A stretch of DNA of 64,000 nt from Chryseobacterium kimseyorum (GTDB lineage Bacteria > Bacteroidota > Bacteroidia > Flavobacteriales > Weeksellaceae): positions 62,001 to 126,000 of the forward strand of contig NZ_JAPDHW010000002.1 in assembly GCF_025971945.1 (NCBI RefSeq). The letters are read 5' to 3'. Numbering within the stretch: position 1 is the stretch's first letter; every line of letters begins with the position of its first letter. The notes below the pieces were generated by a model. The model was not told the DNA's origin, searched no databases, and saw only the letters and a list, made by a program, of their open reading frames with translations. Positions 62,243-64,000 of the stretch are shown piece by piece. The position numbers and the translations under genes were made by a program.

Positions 62243-63325
62243 ATGATCCCTATCACAAAACCTTTTTTACCACCGATTGAAGAATATTCGCATTTTGTAG
62301 AAGGAATTTACAAAAGAGAATGGCTGACAAATTTAGGTCCTCTGGCCAGTCAGCTGGAGATGGATATTAAAGATTATTTGAATGTCAAACATCTTCTGTT
62401 TGTCACAAATGGCACAATTGCCTTGCAAATGGCGATTAAGGCACTCAATCTTACAGGTGAAATAATTACGACTCCTTTTTCATTCGTTGCAACCACAAGT
62501 TCAATCGTATGGGAAAACTGCAAACCTGTATTTGTAGATATCAACAGAAACTCTCTAAATATTGATTCATCAAAGATAGAAGCAGCGATTACAGATAAAA
62601 CTACGGCAATTTTAGCAACTCATGTTTATGGAAACCCATGTGATGTAGAAAATATTGAGAAAATAGCGGAAAAATATAATCTGAAAGTAATCTACGACGG
62701 TGCTCATGCTTTCAGTGTAAAAATTAAAGAAAGATCAATCTTCGAATACGGCGACATCTCTATCTGCTCATTGCATGCTACAAAATTATACCATTCTGTA
62801 GAAGGAGGGCTTATTTTCACTAAAGACCCTGATTTATTAAAGAAAATCGCAGCAATACGAAATTTTGGAATCTCTGGCTATGACTCTTTTTCTGAGCTGG
62901 GAATCAACGGTAAAAATTCTGAATTTCATGCAGCGATGGGGCTTGCAAATCTAAAACATATAACATCAATCTTAGACAAGAGGAAAATTTTGGTTACGCA
63001 ATATAACAGTTTATTAAGCAACTTAAAGGCATATATTCCAGAGTGGCATCAAGACTCTGAAAACAATAATGCATATTATCCTGTAATATTAGAAAGTGAA
63101 GAATTATTACTAAAAATAAAATCTGAACTTGATAAAAACGAAATTTTCACGAGAAGATATTTCTATCCAAGTTTAGCTGAAGCGTTGCCATATCTTGAAA
63201 AGCAAACTTTAGAGATTTCGCATGACATCTCAAAAAGGGTCTTATGCCTTCCTCTCTATTATGATCTTACACTAGAGGAAGTAAATTTTATATGTAGATT
63301 AATTTTAAGAGTTCAAAATAATTAA
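62243..63325 (+). CDS. DegT-family sugar aminotransferase (VioA-like)
   Basis: A 360-residue PLP enzyme. N-terminal IPITKPFLPP and the catalytic Lys181 in SLHATKLYHSVEGG are intact; FSFVATTSSIVWENCKPVFVDI is conserved. The sequence resembles VioA, which aminates dTDP-4-keto-6-deoxyglucose to dTDP-viosamine (Qui4N). RfbB (39553) would supply that substrate and the acetyltransferase gene 3 nt downstream would finish the sugar. The substrate is inferred from context and resemblance. Confidence 0.87.
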   Translation: MIPITKPFLPPIEEYSHFVEGIYKREWLTNLGPLASQLEMDIKDYLNVKHLLFVTNGTIALQMAIKALNLTGEIITTPFSFVATTSSIVWENCKPVFVDINRNSLNIDSSKIEAAITDKTTAILATHVYGNPCDVENIEKIAEKYNLKVIYDGAHAFSVKIKERSIFEYGDISICSLHATKLYHSVEGGLIFTKDPDLLKKIAAIRNFGISGYDSFSELGINGKNSEFHAAMGLANLKHITSILDKRKILVTQYNSLLSNLKAYIPEWHQDSENNNAYYPVILESEELLLKIKSELDKNEIFTRRYFYPSLAEALPYLEKQTLEISHDISKRVLCLPLYYDLTLEEVNFICRLILRVQNN

Positions 63326-63328
63326 AAA

Positions 63329-63964
63329 ATGTTAATAGTCGGCGCCAAAGGTTTTGCAAAAGAGGTATTAGAAATTTGTCATCAGAATAATAATTTGGAA
63401 AATCTTGTTTTTTATGATGATGTGAATGATGATGTGAATGGCCTATTGTATGGAAAATTCCCGATCCTAAAATCATTAGAAGAAGCGAAAGATCATTTTG
63501 AAAAGATTGATGCAAGATTTACTATTGGAATTGGCAATCCTCTTGTCCGTAAAATGTTATATACAAAATTTGTTGAATTAGGGGGGCTTTTTACAAGCAC
63601 CATTTCTTCTTCTTGTTATATTGGAAACTACAATAATTCTATAAGAGAAGGAGTCAACATCATGCAGAAAGTTGTTATTACCAACGATGTTCATATTAGT
63701 AAAGGATGTCTCGTTAATCAGCTTTCTTCTATAGGCCATGATGTAGTTATAGGAGAATTTACGGAAATTTGTCCTAGTGTATCAATATCTGGTAATTGCA
63801 ATATTGGCAGTAATGTTTTCGTAGGAACCAATGCAACGATTTTACCTAATGTAATAGTTGGAAATAACACAATTATTGGCGCAGGAGCTGTAGTTAATAA
63901 AAACCTACCCGAAAATTGTGTTGCTGTAGGTATCCCTGCAAAAATTATAAAGATCAATGAGTAG
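63329..63964 (+). CDS. Sugar O/N-acetyltransferase with left-handed beta-helix (PglD/VioB/NeuD-like)
   Basis: A 211-residue protein. The N-terminal Rossmann-like part (LIVGAKGFAKEVLEI, DDVNDDVNG) is that of PglD/NeuD enzymes, and the C-terminal half is a left-handed beta-helix of hexapeptide repeats (for example IGDxxxI-type NIGSNVFVGTNATILPNVIVG), with a catalytic His in SIGHD. It probably acetylates the 4-amino group of the sugar produced by the preceding VioA-like aminotransferase. It overlaps the next gene by 8 nt. Confidence 0.88.
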   Translation: MLIVGAKGFAKEVLEICHQNNNLENLVFYDDVNDDVNGLLYGKFPILKSLEEAKDHFEKIDARFTIGIGNPLVRKMLYTKFVELGGLFTSTISSSCYIGNYNNSIREGVNIMQKVVITNDVHISKGCLVNQLSSIGHDVVIGEFTEICPSVSISGNCNIGSNVFVGTNATILPNVIVGNNTIIGAGAVVNKNLPENCVAVGIPAKIIKINE

Positions 63965-64000
63965 AGATATTAAAGTAGTACACTTTTTAGAAGCCACCTT
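63957..64000 (+). CDS. N-terminal fragment of a probable GT4 glycosyltransferase
   Basis: Only 14 codons are in the window. The start ATG at 63957 overlaps the acetyltransferase stop by 8 nt. The sequence MSRDIKVVHFLEAT matches the start of glycosyltransferases whose N-terminus reads VxHFLEATxGG. The gene continues past the right edge, so the family rests on this short motif. Confidence 0.5.
   Translation, partial: MSRDIKVVHFLEAT

Overview
The window is a low-GC chromosomal segment from a member of the Bacteroidota, class Flavobacteriia, most likely Chryseobacterium or a close relative. The evidence is the SusC/SusD pair, a Bacteroidetes-type LptD, the GYDIA-type GHMP kinase, a bacillithiol (BshC) gene, UUC-only tRNA-Glu genes, and promoters of the Bacteroidetes type (TTG, 17-23 nt, TAnnTTTG), which I found upstream of several genes. 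No rRNA, CRISPR array, insertion sequence or phage gene was seen. Both ends cut a gene: a rhodanese-like TrhO at the left and a probable glycosyltransferase at the right.

Positions 1-8000 hold housekeeping and envelope genes: TrhO (partial), a Do-family protease, RidA with a small membrane protein, LptD diverging from an N-acetylmuramoyl-L-alanine amidase, ribosomal protein S20 and three tRNA-Glu genes. Positions 8000-13800 form a minus-strand block with a periplasmic and outer-membrane metal theme. It contains an MbnP-like lipoprotein, its MbnH-like di-haem partner, an outer-membrane protein with a CxxCxC motif, an exported superoxide dismutase, a SCO protein, a YHS-domain protein and two small paralogous proteins with three Cys at identical positions. 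I consider this block the most interesting part of the window. Next come an intergenic repeat array, a Zn/Cd P-type ATPase with a Fur/Zur-like regulator, AroQ, and a PIN-type toxin-antitoxin pair.

Positions 18000-38000 carry core metabolism and information genes: PckA, FabD with a GYDIA GHMP kinase, a LysM plus periplasmic-binding-fold protein, bshC interrupted by an in-frame stop, a putative porin, a SusC/SusD pair, and the rimP-nusA-infB operon. That operon has a terminator-like hairpin in its leader, which suggests attenuation.

From 38000 to the right edge lies a surface-polysaccharide (O-antigen or capsule) cluster of about 25 genes. Ugd makes UDP-glucuronate. RfbB, a VioA-like aminotransferase and a PglD/VioB-like acetyltransferase could make dTDP-Qui4NAc. 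Gmd, a GDP-fucose-synthase-like enzyme and a ColD-like enzyme (His in place of the PLP lysine) could make GDP-fucose and/or GDP-colitose. WecB makes UDP-ManNAc. Export is of the ABC type (Wzm/Wzt). Numerous GT2, GT4, GT11 and GT32 glycosyltransferases, a methyltransferase and an AsnB/WbpS-like amidotransferase complete it. Many genes overlap by 4-16 nt, so most are probably translated from long plus-strand transcripts. asnB and one GT2 are inverted.
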